Below are positions 13,094 through 26,005 of a DNA stretch of 64,000 nt, piece by piece. The DNA lies in assembly GCF_030463565.1 (NCBI RefSeq), contig NC_134646.1:60405710-60469709 (forward strand), written 5' to 3'. This DNA is from Pelecanus crispus (Eukaryota; Chordata; Aves; Pelecaniformes; Pelecanidae). Position numbers and translations under genes: made by a program. Numbering within the stretch: the stretch's first letter is position 1; each line of letters opens with the position of its first letter. A model generated the notes under the pieces. That model did not search any database. It was not told the origin of the DNA and saw nothing but the letters and a program-made list of their open reading frames with translations.

Positions 13094-16000
13094 GCTACAC
13101 TCTGGTGAGATGAGATATTTCTTATTAAAGCAGTCTTTGCATGAAAGAGCATGATGGGACTCCAGCCAGGGCTAATCTCATGTTGGTATGCAGTTGCATG
13201 AGACACGAGTGTTTTAGCCAGTGCAGTAAGACGGCTCTGAAGGGCTTATGTAAGGGTTCAGGGTTAGTCTTGGTCTTCACGCTTTTCGTGTATGTTAATC
13301 AAGCAGACTTAGTGGTCTGTAACACACAGGAGGCTGGGCTAATGATGCAACTTTTCTTTCCAATTTGTTTTTCTTTTGTCTCTATACCTGCTTGACAGAG
13401 CCTCAATTCTTACATGGGAACCAAGCAGTATTCTTCTAAAACACAGAGTTGCCATGCAAATTATTAATTTGTATCATATATTAGGTCACTCTCATGTCTG
13501 TCTTTTCTTTCTTCTTTTTTTTCCTTTTCATTTCTTCCCTCTTGGTCCTCTCCCTTTCACTAGAAGAGCCTGTAAGTCCTCTTGCTGTCCCGAGTAATTT
13601 TATGTATCAGTAAGGGACCCTCATAACTTCCCTTAAATAACACTCCAGTCTTTTCCCTGGGGAAGAAGCTATTGGGCTGAGGACCTTCATCTTAATAGGA
13701 CCAGTCACCCTAATTCGTCTTACTCTTTGCAGCCATATCCAGTTCCCCAAAGGCCTGTCCATCAGAGCATCTTTAGGTGAATTGCTCACTGTGTGATGCT
13801 TGGCTGGCCTCTGTTTTACTGTCAGGAAGCACTCTCCCAGGGCATGGTGCAGCCATTGGCCTGGCATTAGCTAGGTGTCTTGCAGGCAGCTTTGTGAGAC
13901 CATCCCCGCTAATCTTTAATTGGCATTCTCATGGCAGACTGCTTTGATGCCAAGCTGAGGGGAGTAGTGCTTCAGTCGTTGTTTAATGCAGTTGAAACTC
14001 CTTACCCCAGCTGCTCAGGGAGGATACAGCTTGCCAGATCCCAGCTTCTCAAATTAAAAGGAAAGGTTACTCATTTTGTGATAGCTGTGGGTTTTGGAGG
14101 TAATGGAGTTGGTGTGGGTTCAACTATCTGAGCAGCTACTGCTGCTTTTCAGAGTCTTTTAGCAGGCCTTGCAGACAAGGCATGGGTGTCATGCTCACAG
14201 TGGAGCTGGTACTCACCACAACATCTCTGAGATCACAGATGTAGTAGCATAGGTTAATTCTTTTCCAAATTTCACTGGATTAACACTTACATGTTTAACA
14301 TGTCTACAGAATACGTTTTAAAGGTGGAAGTCTATGCCAAGAACAAACTCTGTATGGATGCAACAATAGCTCAGGTTGTCCAGGCCGCATCAGCATCTTT
14401 CTTCATGCCCCAGTGGGATCTCTGCTGCTAATAACAAGAGAGTTCAGTTTTCACGGCTGTTCCGATATTTCTGCTGAGACAGTAGTTTCTGTAGTGTGTG
14501 TGCGTCTCTGTTAGGGGTTAAGCCAGAATCAACAATTTGTTTCATAGGCTAGTAGAAAATCCATGGTTGCTCTCACCTCAGGATGTACTTGTATTCGTGA
14601 TCCCTCTTTAGATAAACAGTTTCTTACTAAAAGTCATTTAAACCTGTTGGCTAGAAAGCAATGAGGTTGGTTGAACCTGAACTTCAGGTCCAAGTGTGGC
14701 CCAACAGACATGTATTTTTGATACTTTGTAGGGAGCCTGTAGGAGATGAGTTTAATGGGTCCCATTCTAATTAACCTCAGTTCAGCCTGTTTTGGTGCTG
14801 AAATCATATGAGATCATCTATTGTACTTGTTGCTTGGCAAATATGGTTGCAGTACCTCCATGGTAGCTCCCCACTAGTGTGCTGCAAGCCCTCTCTGTGG
14901 CTCAGCAGAGGCTATCAGAAAGTTCCTGCTATGTTATTGTCACTTAGGACTGGAGACAATAGCTGCTTGTTTGTGGAAGATGTTATTCACAAAATCAGGC
15001 TAATTCTCTAGTGCCTAATTTGGTTAATAACAGTAATAAGTTGTGAAGAAAACCCTGGGGGAACTTCTCAAATTGCAGCAGGTGAATGGAATAGCCTGTG
15101 CTTCTGCTCCCAGTGTTGTCATCATTCATCATCACCTTTTGCCACTGGTAACAGCAGCAGCAGATGTAGTACTGGGTAGTGTGTAGGACATGGTTCAGCC
15201 TTTTTTACTACCTTAGTATATCATCCTTGCAAACAGAAATAAATTTCTTGCTATATTGATAGCAATTGTCCTTGCAAACCAAGGACACAGCTCTTGCCTT
15301 GAGGGAGGGTGTTGCGGAGAGGAGAGATCTGAAGAGAAATAATTGAATCTTAGCTGGTTGTTTGTCTTGAGCTGGTAGTTTATTGTCCCCAGACTCATCT
15401 TATGTGTCAAAAAATGGAAAATGGTACCATGAGGTAGAAATTAACAGTATTTTAGAAAATGTTAAATAAAATTGCTTTTTTTAATGGAGTATTGCAATAT
15501 TTAACGTGATTATTCATGGCTCAGTATTAGGAAGCATCAGTGACAACATGAAGCTCTATTCTGATTATTCTGACAGATGTTTAATTACTGAAAAAAATAG
15601 GTTTTTACTAAGAATAAGTTCTTCTATCAAGAAAGGTGGAACTCTTATGTGATAACTGCAGATAATGAACTATATCTTGACTTGTGACTCAATTAATAAA
15701 TTTTTCTTTTTGGATGGTGAGAATCCTTTCCACTGCATTGTCACAGAAAAACACGGCACATGGTATGTCAGTGTAGGAACAATTTATGCTGTATTGCAGC
15801 AGTTGTCAATACAATATGGGTTGTGAATGGAGAGGGATTATTCTAAATACATGCCATTATTAGCTTTGAGGAAAGAATCAGAGAGCCCCAACTAGAGCCT
15901 GTCTCACAACTATTCTTCTGTTGTGCACGCAAGTGATTTTGGTGACTGACACTAGTATAAAACTGGATTCAGATGCAGGGTGGGTCACGTCCGTACGTCA

Positions 16001-16134
16001 TTCAAAATCCAAAAAGGCTAACCAAAGTTTTATCTCAGTATGGTACACATGGGTTTCAGATACTCTTTTAGTTAAATAAAACTACAAATCCTACATTATA
16101 TGATTTTGCTGTCTCTCGGAGCCATTATTTTTAA
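11846..16134. other. Intronic non-coding DNA
   Basis: No exon is recognised. Frames up to 160 codons at 12230-12712 lack any family signature and overlap equally long frames on the other strand. A 28-base C run lies at 13064-13091. The rest is unremarkable AT-rich sequence with GC-richer patches around 12290-12480. Confidence 0.6.
13064..13091. repeat. Poly-C tract, 28 bases
   Basis: An uninterrupted run of 28 C. The G-rich complement could form a quadruplex and the C strand an i-motif. Runs like this are also prone to sequencing and assembly length error. Confidence 0.85.
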
Positions 16135-17872
16135 AATCATAGAGTGCTTTGGGTTGGAAGGGACCTTTAGAGGTCACCTAGCCCAACCCCCCTGCAGTGA
16201 GCAGGGACAGCTTTAACCAGATCAGGCTGCTCAGAGCCCCGTCCAACCTCACCTTGAATGTTGCCAGGGATGGGGCCTCCACTGCCTCTCTGGGCAACCT
16301 GTTCCAGTGCTTCACCACCCTCATTGTAAAAAATCTCTTCCTTATATCCAGTCTAAATCTATCCTCCTTTAGTTTAAAACCATTACTCTTTGTCCTGTCA
16401 CAACAGGCCTTGCTAAAAAGATTCTCCCCACCTTTCCTGTAGGCCCCCTTTAAGTACTGAAAGGCCACAATAAGGTCTCCTTGCAGCCTTCTCTTCTCCA
16501 GGCTGAACAACCCCAGCTCTCTCAGCCTGGCCTCATAGGAGAGGTGCTCCAGCCCTCGGATCATTTTGGTGGCCCTCCTCTGGACCCGCTCCAACAGGTC
16601 CATGTCCTTCTTGTGCTGAGGGCCCCAGAGCTGGACGCAGTGCTCCAGGTGAGGTCTCACCAGAGCAGAGCAGAGGGGCAGAATCACCTCCCTCGACCTG
16701 CTGGCCACGCTTCGTTTGATGCAGCCCAGGATACTGTTGGCTTTCTAGGCTGCAAGCACACATTGCCGGCTCATGTCCAGCTTTTCATCCACCAGTACCC
16801 CCAAGTCCTTCTCTGCAGGACAGCTCTCAATCTCTTCAATCCCCCAACCTGTACTGATACCGGGGTTGCCCCGTCCCAGGTGCAGGACCTTGCACTTGGC
16901 CTTGTTGAACCTCATGAGGTTCACACAGGCCCACCTCTCCAGCTTGTCCAGGTCCCTTTGGATGACATCTCGTTCTCCTGGTGTGTCAACCGCACCACTC
17001 AGCTTGGTGTCATCTGCAAACTTGCTGAGTGAGGGTGCACTCGATCCCACTGTCTATGTCATTGATGAAGATGTTAAATAGCACCGGTCCCAGTACGGAC
17101 CCCTGAGGGACCCCACTTGTCACTGGTCTCCATGTGGACATCGAGCCATTGACCATGACCCTCTGGATGCAACCATCCAGCCAATTCCTTAGCCATCGAA
17201 CAGTCCACCCATCAAACCCATATCTCTGCAATTTAGAGAGAAGGATGTTGTGGGGGACTGTGTCGAACGCTTTACAGAAATCCAAGTAGATGACATCCAT
17301 TGCTTTTCCCTTGTCCACTGATGCAGTCACTCCTTCATAGAAAGCCACTAGGTTCGTCAGGCAGGACTTGCCCTTGGTGAAGCCATGCTGGCTGTCTCGA
17401 ATCACCTTCCTGTCCTCCATGTGCTTGAGCATATCTTCTAGGAGGATCTGCTCCATGATCTTCCCAGGCACAGAGGTGAGGCTGACAGGTCGATAGTTCC
17501 CAGGGTCCTCCTTTCTTTCCTTTTTAAAAATGGGCACAACATTCCCCTTTTTCCAGTCAGCAGGCACTTCACCTGACTGCCATGACTTTTCAAATAGCAT
17601 GGAGTGGCTTGGCAACTCCATCAGCCAATTCCCTCAGGACTCTGGGATGCATCTCATCAGGTCCCCTAGACTTGTGCACATTGAGGTTCTTTAGGTGGTC
17701 TCGAACCTGATCTTCCCTTACAGTGGGAGGGGCTTTACCCCCCTGGTCCCCATATTTTGGTCCATCGATTTGGGAGGGGTGAGGAGAGAGGTTGCCGGTG
17801 AAGACCGAGGCAAAAAAGTTGCTTTGAGGGAAGGTGAGGCTAAACAAGTACTTTGACAGAAACTCCAATATT
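16135..17872 (-). mobile_element. CR1 LINE, 5'-truncated, minus strand
   Basis: CR1 is a chicken-repeat-1 family non-LTR retrotransposon; its ORF2 encodes endonuclease plus reverse transcriptase. This copy holds the reverse transcriptase half of ORF2 and the 3' untranslated tail. The tail is recognisable at the low-coordinate end, where ATCATAGAGTGC is followed by GGGTTGGAAGGGACC. The 5' boundary near 17872 is approximate. Truncation at the 5' end is the usual outcome of incomplete reverse transcription. The subfamily differs from the 45-49 kb copy in both protein and tail sequence. It is antisense to APBB2, so its coding strand is not in the sense transcript. Confidence 0.93.
16178..17868 (-). 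pseudogene. CR1 ORF2 reverse transcriptase remnant
   Basis: Read on the minus strand from 17868, the frames give in order: the linker ending in [18 protein letters not shown]; the RT fingers with [20 protein letters not shown]; the [14 protein letters not shown] block; the catalytic palm aspartate motif [34 protein letters not shown]; then [13 protein letters not shown] with both catalytic aspartates; and the C-terminal region through [11 protein letters not shown] and [16 protein letters not shown]. At least two frame breaks separate these pieces: one around 17010-17050, between the GIECTL and FADD segments, and one near 16745. A stop also lies between CVLAA and KANSILGCI. There is no endonuclease. 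The catalytic RT motifs survive but the ORF is broken, so it is inactive. Confidence 0.9.
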
Positions 17873-19090
17873 TTTTTCAGTGTAATTACTACTTTGTTGA
17901 TGTTTTCAGAAGTATTTCAGTATGACACTGGTACATTAATCGTGAGGTTTTGTTACAGAGCTATAGAGGTAGTTTGTGTAGCTTCCTTCTAGAAAGATGT
18001 AAAAAACCCCTGGCTTTTTATTTCCTTGTTTCATTAACTGATCTTAAAGTAGGTTTGTTTTTTTTTTTTTCCTATGATGCTGCAGAAATTACTCTTTCCA
18101 ACATTTCTTTATTTACTGATATGCTAGGCGATTTTGTATGGCTGATGAACAGCTGTTTCGTCAATAGAGGTGTTGTATGAGAGTTATCTGTATCAAATGG
18201 CTCTACCATAAAACCTGTCAAAACAGGAAGCAAAGGAGACGTTTATTTTGTATAGTCTATTTGGATACTATAGTATTGTTGTCCATATGAGTTCCCAGTG
18301 GCCTTAGATTTATTTTTCCTTCATATCCCTGTGGGTTAAAAAAACAAACAAAAAATCCCTAGAGGGCTGAATTGTTTTCTTGTAAAAAAAAATGTAAATT
18401 AGTTGCTTGCTTCTTACAAGCAAGACTCCAGTCCTTCCTTCAGTTGAGCAGCAGCAGAAATGCACTGCTTATGTTGCTAGAGTTGTAGCTGTTGTCCAGC
18501 TTATGGCAAATTGAGACGTTCAGACACGCGCTTGCTAACTGCACCTAGAAAAGGGGGCTTTTTAAGCAAAAAAAAAAAAAGGAAAAAAGCAGTAGAAATT
18601 AAATTCCTGAATCATACCTCAGAAATGGTTCATCTGCTTTCAGTCATTCCTGGTTTTGACTGCTTAAGTAAGAAGGCCAAGAAATTGTGCAGAAGGCAGA
18701 GTGAAAAATCTGTTCACAAAGTTTCTTCCAAATCCTATTAGATGAAAGCCATCTTATCCTTTGAAACTGGATACCCCAAATCTTAGGTGTTTGGGGTTTA
18801 GTGTTTTTTGTTTTTTAAACTCTGTACTCTGTGTTTTCTTGTTATTCACTAACCATGCAGTTTTATAACCCTGCTGGATTTTTGTCCAGAGGTGTTTGTT
18901 TAGATTCTCATTAACCTTTTGGTTAATTCCACAGAAAAACTGTCAATGCTTTTGGTTTTTTTTAATTTAAAAAAAAAAAATCACACCAGAGAAAGGTATT
19001 TCCCATTCAGATGCTTACCTCCATCATATTACACAGTTCATAACTTTTACAATGATTTATTGGATGATTTTATACCCTTTTGGAAGTCTG
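17873..19090. other. Intronic non-coding DNA
   Basis: Only AT-rich intronic sequence with short A and T runs is visible. No exon or transposon is recognised. Confidence 0.55.
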
Positions 19091-19094
19091 TTCT

Positions 19095-20035
19095 TGGACC
19101 ACCTTTCTCTGATGTTAGGTATGTTCTAATTTCCAGCCTAAATTTAGCAATGACTGCTTTACATGCACTCGTTTCTTGTGCCAACATTACACTTGAAAAT
19201 TTTTGTTGCTTCTCTCAGCCTTCGTTTTGCTGTAAGCCAAACCCTTAATATCCTTGTACAAGACAGAAATCTGGTACCTTGATTATCTTCCAGTTTCCTG
19301 TGTTTTTCATTAATCCCTGATGTGTGAGGGACCAGATGCTACCGGGCTGTTTCAGACGAGGTCTGGGCATTGCCTCGCGCGATGGTGTCAGTGTTTTCCT
19401 AGCTCTGCAGGAAAGGCTGTAACCAGAGAATGTATTTGCCTCCCCCCATGCATGCATCACGCTGGAAGCTCAGAGCAGGTCAGTACCCTGCTGATGTAGC
19501 TGGGTCCCTCTCTGCCTTCACATCCAAACATTTGCATCACAGCGCAACACTGGCAGCAGAATTTCTTAGTGATTTCCTGAATGAATGACCTTGTGCTCTG
19601 CATTGTTTCACTTCATTACATTTCTATTATGCTCCTTCTTGGCATTGAATTTTCCTTTTGGTGATTCCATCTTTCTCCTTGCAGCAGAGCGTCCAAATTT
19701 TTTGTCACTAGCAGATTTCACTAATACCTTTTGTGACGAGATCATTAATGATAACATTAATTGAAATTTCCTTTTATCATCTGATACCTTCCAGTCTTTC
19801 GATTACTTTGTATTTTCCCTTCCCCTCTTACTGTGTCAAAAGGAGAAGTTGCCAGTTTGCTTCCGCTGAACCATTTATTTGGACCTTTCTTTGTGTTCCC
19901 TGTTGTTAACTCCTCTGAGGTAAACCTTTTGTGCTTACCCTCAGTGCATCAAAGCTCCTGTACAATAGCTTTGATAATTGTCCGTTCCCTAAGTCTTCCT
20001 GGTTTTATGGTCTCTGAAAAATACTTGAAGATACT
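19095..20035 (-). mobile_element. Ancient CR1/L3-like LINE remnants, minus strand
   Basis: The + strand here reads like the reverse complement of an old amniote CR1/L3-type LINE. GTTCTAATTTCCAGCCTAAA followed by a TTTCTTGTGCCAACATTAC segment lies at 19125-19190. Further on, a TTTGTCACTAGCAGATTTCACTAATACC segment (around 19698-19728) corresponds to the reverse-transcribed FADDT-like block, and GAGATCATTAATGATAA follows it. The copies are strongly diverged, with many indels, and no usable ORF is left. Boundaries are loose and there may be more than one fragment. The assignment rests on recalled family consensus sequence. Confidence 0.5.
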
Positions 20036-20230
20036 TGGGCTTGTGTGGGCTGCTGAAGTTTGTGTACTGTGTCTGAGATAAAAATCAAGCACTGAGGAAA
20101 CCTGCGTTAGTGTCTTACAGCCTTCCATTGCCATGAGTAAAATAACATTTTGTTAAAGTAACAGTTTGCCTCAGCATCGTTCCTCTGCTATGAATTGTAA
20201 ATTGTGTTTTAGCTGGTTGTCAGGAAGCAG

Positions 20231-20385
20231 TTAGACACAAACACACACACACAAATATAAACATATATCAAGCTTTGTATATTTTTATATATTTGTATAT
20301 TTGTAGATATAATATAAATATTTTTATATAAGAAATATAATAAATGTATACTTTATACATATTTTTATATAAAAAATAGGGTAAA
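20231..20385. repeat. CA run and AT-rich low-complexity tract
   Basis: A short CA run (ACACAAACACACACACACA) leads into about 110 bases of nearly pure A/T with repeated TATATTT and ATATAAATAT blocks. It can fold back on itself in several registers. This is ordinary low-complexity intronic sequence. Confidence 0.8.
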
Positions 20386-22916
20386 TTTTTTAGAAGAATC
20401 TCTACCTTGAAGTTTCAAAATACAACCCACACTACGTTTGTTACTGCATCTGCTACCACCAGGTCCCCAAGGAACAGCAACAACTAATGCTGTGGCTGTT
20501 GCATTGCAGACTGGGGATATAATGCACTTGGGTTAAATAAAAATAGGAAACACTGATGATGGGAGGAATGAGTAATAAGATACGAACAGAATTGTTGTGA
20601 TTTTGTTTTGGTATTTTGCTTTCAAGATAGAAGCAGTGGAGGCTGCCTGGGACAGTGATAAGGAAAGTCACAGAAGGTATCTGCTGCTGATGGAACAACT
20701 GTTCCAGAAGGAACTGTTTAAAGAAGTATCAGTGCAGGTTTTTTTGTATGGCTTTACAATTATCTTCTTCTGTCCTCACACCCTGGAAACCAGCTGAGCT
20801 CAGCTTTATCTTATGCTCATCTTGTCTTTTGAGGGCTTTCTAGTAACCATGGGAGTGAGAAACAGCCTTGGCTTGAAATCATGGTCTTCTGGCAGTAGGT
20901 GGGTTCTGCTGCGCTCACTGTTTCCATGGGAAGGTAAAACAGAGGGAGTGTGGATTAGATCATTTAGATGCAAATGGGCAAGGTGGGTAAACTGGGTATT
21001 TTTGTCTTGAGTAGTAAAATGAAGTCATTCCCTTAGATTAACATTTCAGTGTTTAATGGAGGATACCAGCAAGATGAAGGTGGTGGTAGTTTTGGTTTTG
21101 TTTTTCTGTCTGAACAGTTGAATATTTTTGGTTTAGCAGATATATCAGTTTGGAGAGAGGAAGCTGTAGCTCATCCCATTAGTCAATTGAGAGCTAGCAA
21201 ACATAGAAATTACGACTTTTTTCTGGAGTTTCCGCTTCTGTTTTGTCTCAGCTTCCAAGTTCTGCATGCATACTTGGAAGGACAGCAGCAACATTGTGTT
21301 CATTCCTACAAGATCCAGGGGGAGAAAAAGCAGAGAGCAGTGATGAAATGCTGTAACAGAAAACCTAGCTATGCTTTAAAAGCTTCCCACAGAAAACAAA
21401 AGCATAGTGGCATCTCTGACTTCAGAAGAAATAAGCACCTTCTCATTTAGAATTACTGCTGTTACCTGACAGCTTTGAAAAATGCTTTTCACTGATCTTA
21501 GTGTAAATGAGATTCAGAATGCATCACTGCAACCCTAAATACCGCCCTCTTGTTTTAGGCTTTACAGGAAGATCTCTGTTACCTGGCAATAATTGCCTTG
21601 ATCCTGTAATGCCTTTGCACTCCAGCACAGCTCCATGGCTTGCCAGGCTTCCTTCTGGCACGCAGCCTGACCTCGCTGCAACTCCGGAGGCTCAAAGCAT
21701 GGCAGTAGTGGTCTTGTCAGCCTTAACTTTGAATTCTTTTTTTATTTTTGGGGTTTTTTTTGGTGGGTGCATGCAACTTTACTTCTAACTTAACAAATCC
21801 CCCCAAAGAGCAAGTAGAATTGAGATCATTAGCTGATACCAGTTCAGATAGGTGCAGCGGAGTGAAGTTATCTTGATTTATAACAAACTGTCAATATTAT
21901 AGACAGTGTTTTTCTTTGTGTTAAAATATATGTGGACTGTACAGTTGCACATAAAATGTCCTGATGCTTTCTTTTACTGTTTGGTTGATCAAAATCTGCA
22001 TTATGATAACTTACTGTAGAATAAATAAATATAAAAAGCAGTTGTGTTTTACTGAGAAAGTATGTATTGTCTGTGCAGGGGATTAGGGTCAGCGGACCAT
22101 GAATAACTTGAATTCAGCTTGCTCTATATGATCTGGCTGCAGAAGTACTGAAACACTAAATTTCAGAAAAACACATTTTTGATGAGTTAGGGACTCTATG
22201 ACAAGGCCTCAAATATGAATTAGGGACACCGTAGGAATTTTGTCCAGGTGACTAACACTGATGGTATCCCCCAGAACAGGGTGGGGAAATAATAACATCC
22301 GTCCCCACACAGTGTATGGGAACCTCAGCTAAGCGGACAGGTGACACAGTACCTGGGAAAAGACAACCAAGAATAAGAAAAGCCTTCATGAAGGACTTCT
22401 CAAAAACGGAGAAGATGGAAAGCATCCGAATAGGAACTTGTTAGGGGGAAAGTTAGAAGCACAAAGGCAGGCAAAAAGTATATGGGACAGAGAATTGCAA
22501 CTGAGGATGATTGCAAGATACAAGAATGTGAGTAGAGTGATTTTGCTGGAAGGAGAAACAGTGGAGTTTCCCAGCTTTTGGGGCAGGACAGGACTTTCCA
22601 GGTCTCTGAGCACGTCTGGTATCTGGATTACACTGCATCCCAGACAGGCCCAAGTGTGGTAAACCCATGGTGAGTGTGACAAGGCTGGAGGGCAGGCAGG
22701 ACATCCCCTTGGCTGAGTGTTGTGGTTGTCTTTCCGGTTCCCGGAAGGCTTTTATCCTGTGCCAGCGCGTGGGGATGACAGGGAGCAAGTCCTTCGATAA
22801 GCAGGGCAGCTTCCTGTCTCTCAGCGAAGCCAGGTGGCGGGAAAGCGTAACCTCCTGGATGTGAGCACTCCCAGACAAAACTGGAAGGGTGGATAGGTCT
22901 CTTGGGTAACAGAAGA

Positions 22917-22950
<34 letters not shown>

Positions 22951-25900
22951 CACACAAAAAACCCACCCTGAAATGTCAATACGTTTTTTTAAAAAAGGTG
23001 GTAGTTATTAGATAAAGAATAATGGATATGAATCATTGACCTTTTTTGAGGTTATTACACTCCAAATGATAGAAGGTATTTGGCTAGTAGACAACATTAT
23101 GCTTTCTCCAGTATGCAGTTTGGCATGAGAGATCTGCATCCGATAGCTGTTCCCAGCACAGAAAATTAATGTGCTGTCTCTGTATGTGCCTCCAGAAATT
23201 GTCAGTCCAAGTTCCTGATGGCCTGGCTGTGCACTTTGCTTGCATGTTTAAAATGTGTTTTGCTAATGTTGTTCTACAGGTGATGCTCTGAGTGGCTGCT
23301 GTGGATGCAAGCAAAGTGAGAAGCAGTTGACTATGGGAATTATATTTGCATTGTGTGTGCAAATATGTACATACGTGTACAAAATCTATGTGTATATACA
23401 AATACACTTTCTTACCTCAAAGTGAGCCATTCACCACCCTTACAGGCTGGTTTGGGTGTTTGCTGGGTTTTTTTGTTTATTTGTTTTTAAAATCAGCATC
23501 TTTCAGTGTCTGAACCCTTTGCTGTAGTGGGCCTATTTTGCATAGGACCTGTAGCCCCTGTGTGTTTTTAAAACGTGCAAGGCATTCCTCTTACCCATTC
23601 CCTAACAGGGCTATTTCCTGGTATTCAAAGCAAGACTTTAAAGGTGGGATTTTATTGTTTGTCAGAATATCACCGAGAGAGTACTGGAATGTAAGTTCTT
23701 GAGTAGGTGCCCCTTGAGAAACTAAATGCAATAACCTTTTTTCTTTCCCCGCTGTGTGTAGCTGTTCCTTGCGAGCGTTGAATGATGTAGTCAGCCACAC
23801 TTGGATGACTTCTGTAGGTAATTTGCAGTCATCTTTTTTTTTTTTTTTTTTTTTAATATCCTTTTTCTTGGGTATGTAAGGGTAGGTCGGCTGGCAATCT
23901 ATTGTATGTACTTATAATTGTGTTTGAACGCATATGTATTTATAGCAGATGTTGCTCGCAGAGAACCAGGGAAGGTCAAAGAGCCAGCTGGCCATTTAAT
24001 ACCCTCATAAGCAGCAGCAGGCATGAACAAATAAATTTAGGTGAAACCCAAAAAAGGTTTAATGTCCATTAAAAATACAGAGGTTGGACTAAGAATTGTT
24101 TGTCCTCAAACAAAAGATAATGGAATTAGTTCAAGCAAACATGATCCTATGTGCCTGCTGTATGGACATAACTCTTGATTTGACTTTCTCATTGAAAAAA
24201 AAAAAAAGGCATGAGAATTTAGTTTTTCTTCTTTTTCACTACTGTCAAAAGATTAATACAAGTAAAATGAAACTCTTAAGTAGCAGTTATAAAAACTAAG
24301 AAATGTAAAAAAGCTGCAACGAAAGAAGCTCTGTAAAGAAAATGGCTTAGGAAGATGACAGCCTCAGCTGAAAGTCATGGCAGGCCTCTCTGCAAGATGA
24401 TTTATGCCCTCATTATGTGTGATGATGAGTAGCTGGTAGCTCTGTCACCACAGCTCCTAGAAAAGACTTGGCATGAGGGGAAGTGGGTAGTGCTTTCAGG
24501 TGCTCCCCTGGGTGGCAGGTATGCAGTGATAGTGCTCAGGTTTTGTTTCCATGGTTGTCTGTAATTGCTTGCAGCGTGGGGCTGGTCACCTGAAATGAAT
24601 TGCAGAAGATTATCAAGAAACAACAAAAAATAAGTCTTCAGGCAGAGCCAAATCAAAACATTTTTTGAAGAGAAACCATAAGCCTATGTGTGCATTTGTT
24701 GCATTTATGGACAGCTTTTAATTTAACTATAAAGATGTAAAAATCAATATAAAATATTTTTAAAGCAATTTTGCAGTAGAATAATAATCAAAAACCTCAG
24801 AAAGCTGTTGCAAAACACATTTGTTACAAAACAAATGTGAGTGAGGAGGTTAAAAACTAATACTAAGACCACCTGATCTGACATATTAGGTACATTCAGG
24901 TTTAATTCAGATTTATGTGCCGTTGTGGATATCTAAGTTGTGTACCTTTAAAAACAAAACCAAACCCAAACCTATATATACATTGTGCTTGGATCGTTTG
25001 AAAGGAATATTTGAGACCTCCTTCCGTTTTGTTTACTAGTCTTATGGATGTGTATGGAGAATAAGTGCTAGTTTTCAGATGCTTTAGCTGTGGCATTTGG
25101 ATACCAACACGGTCACTTACATTTCTGTGGCAGTTCCCTGAGCTTGCGGAAGCTCAGGAGTCCCTCCAAGATTCACCTGGGTGAGCAGATGTGTTTAAAA
25201 GGCAGGTTGCTTTGACTGTTCTGGTCACAATTCAAAGATGGTTCTAGAAAGAAAAGGAAAAAACCAAACCCAAGCAGCGTCATCGTCTGTCTTGATCTGG
25301 GTATGTCCCTGCTGGTGCGTACAGTCGGGTATCATTATTGTTTTGCAGGGCCGTTTAACTTCACTTACTGTGTGGCACTTGCTTCTAAATTGACTTTTGA
25401 TAGTTGGCTTTAACCAGGTTGTAAATCTTTGCAGTTCCTGTTTTATATAGTAACTGATGAAACCTTTGCTATAATGGGAATATATCTTTATGTTGTCTTT
25501 TCCACTGAGAGTTCTGGGGTTTTAAAATGTGATATTTAAAACTGTTGTAACTTTGGGTCCTCACCTGGCCTCTCCTAAGAGTGGTTTATTCCCACGGTGG
25601 GCATACTTTAGGAAAACTGTACTCCAGTTTAATTCAGCTGTTTGAGAGCATAATTGTGGGGTTTGGAATTTTTAATTTATATCTGTTAGGTTTTTTGTTT
25701 TATTTTTTAATTACGGCATGGTGCAGAAGGCACCCTCTAATGCTGTGCTGCTAGGTAGGGAAGGAATAGCGTGTCTCAAGTGTAGACATTTGATATAATT
25801 TAGTGAGTGTTATCACTTCAGAAAAGTGTATGCCTTCTAGAAAGACAAGAGTGCATTTATGAAAAATGAGTAATCTTGCAGCTCCATACATACTGATGAA

Positions 25901-25973
25901 ATTCTTTCACAAGCTAGGGAAAAGAGTTGTAAATACTGTCATCCGGTTACAATTTTTGTTTCCCTTCAGTAGA

Positions 25974-26005
<32 letters not shown>

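Noticed and set aside
16481..17032. 183-codon + strand frame over the minus-strand CR1
   Set aside because: It is the antisense shadow of CR1 ORF2; the minus-strand frames carry the reverse transcriptase motifs.
22453..22953. 166-codon open frame on the minus strand
   Set aside because: It begins with poly-phenylalanine from the poly-A tract and has no family resemblance. It is a by-product of composition.
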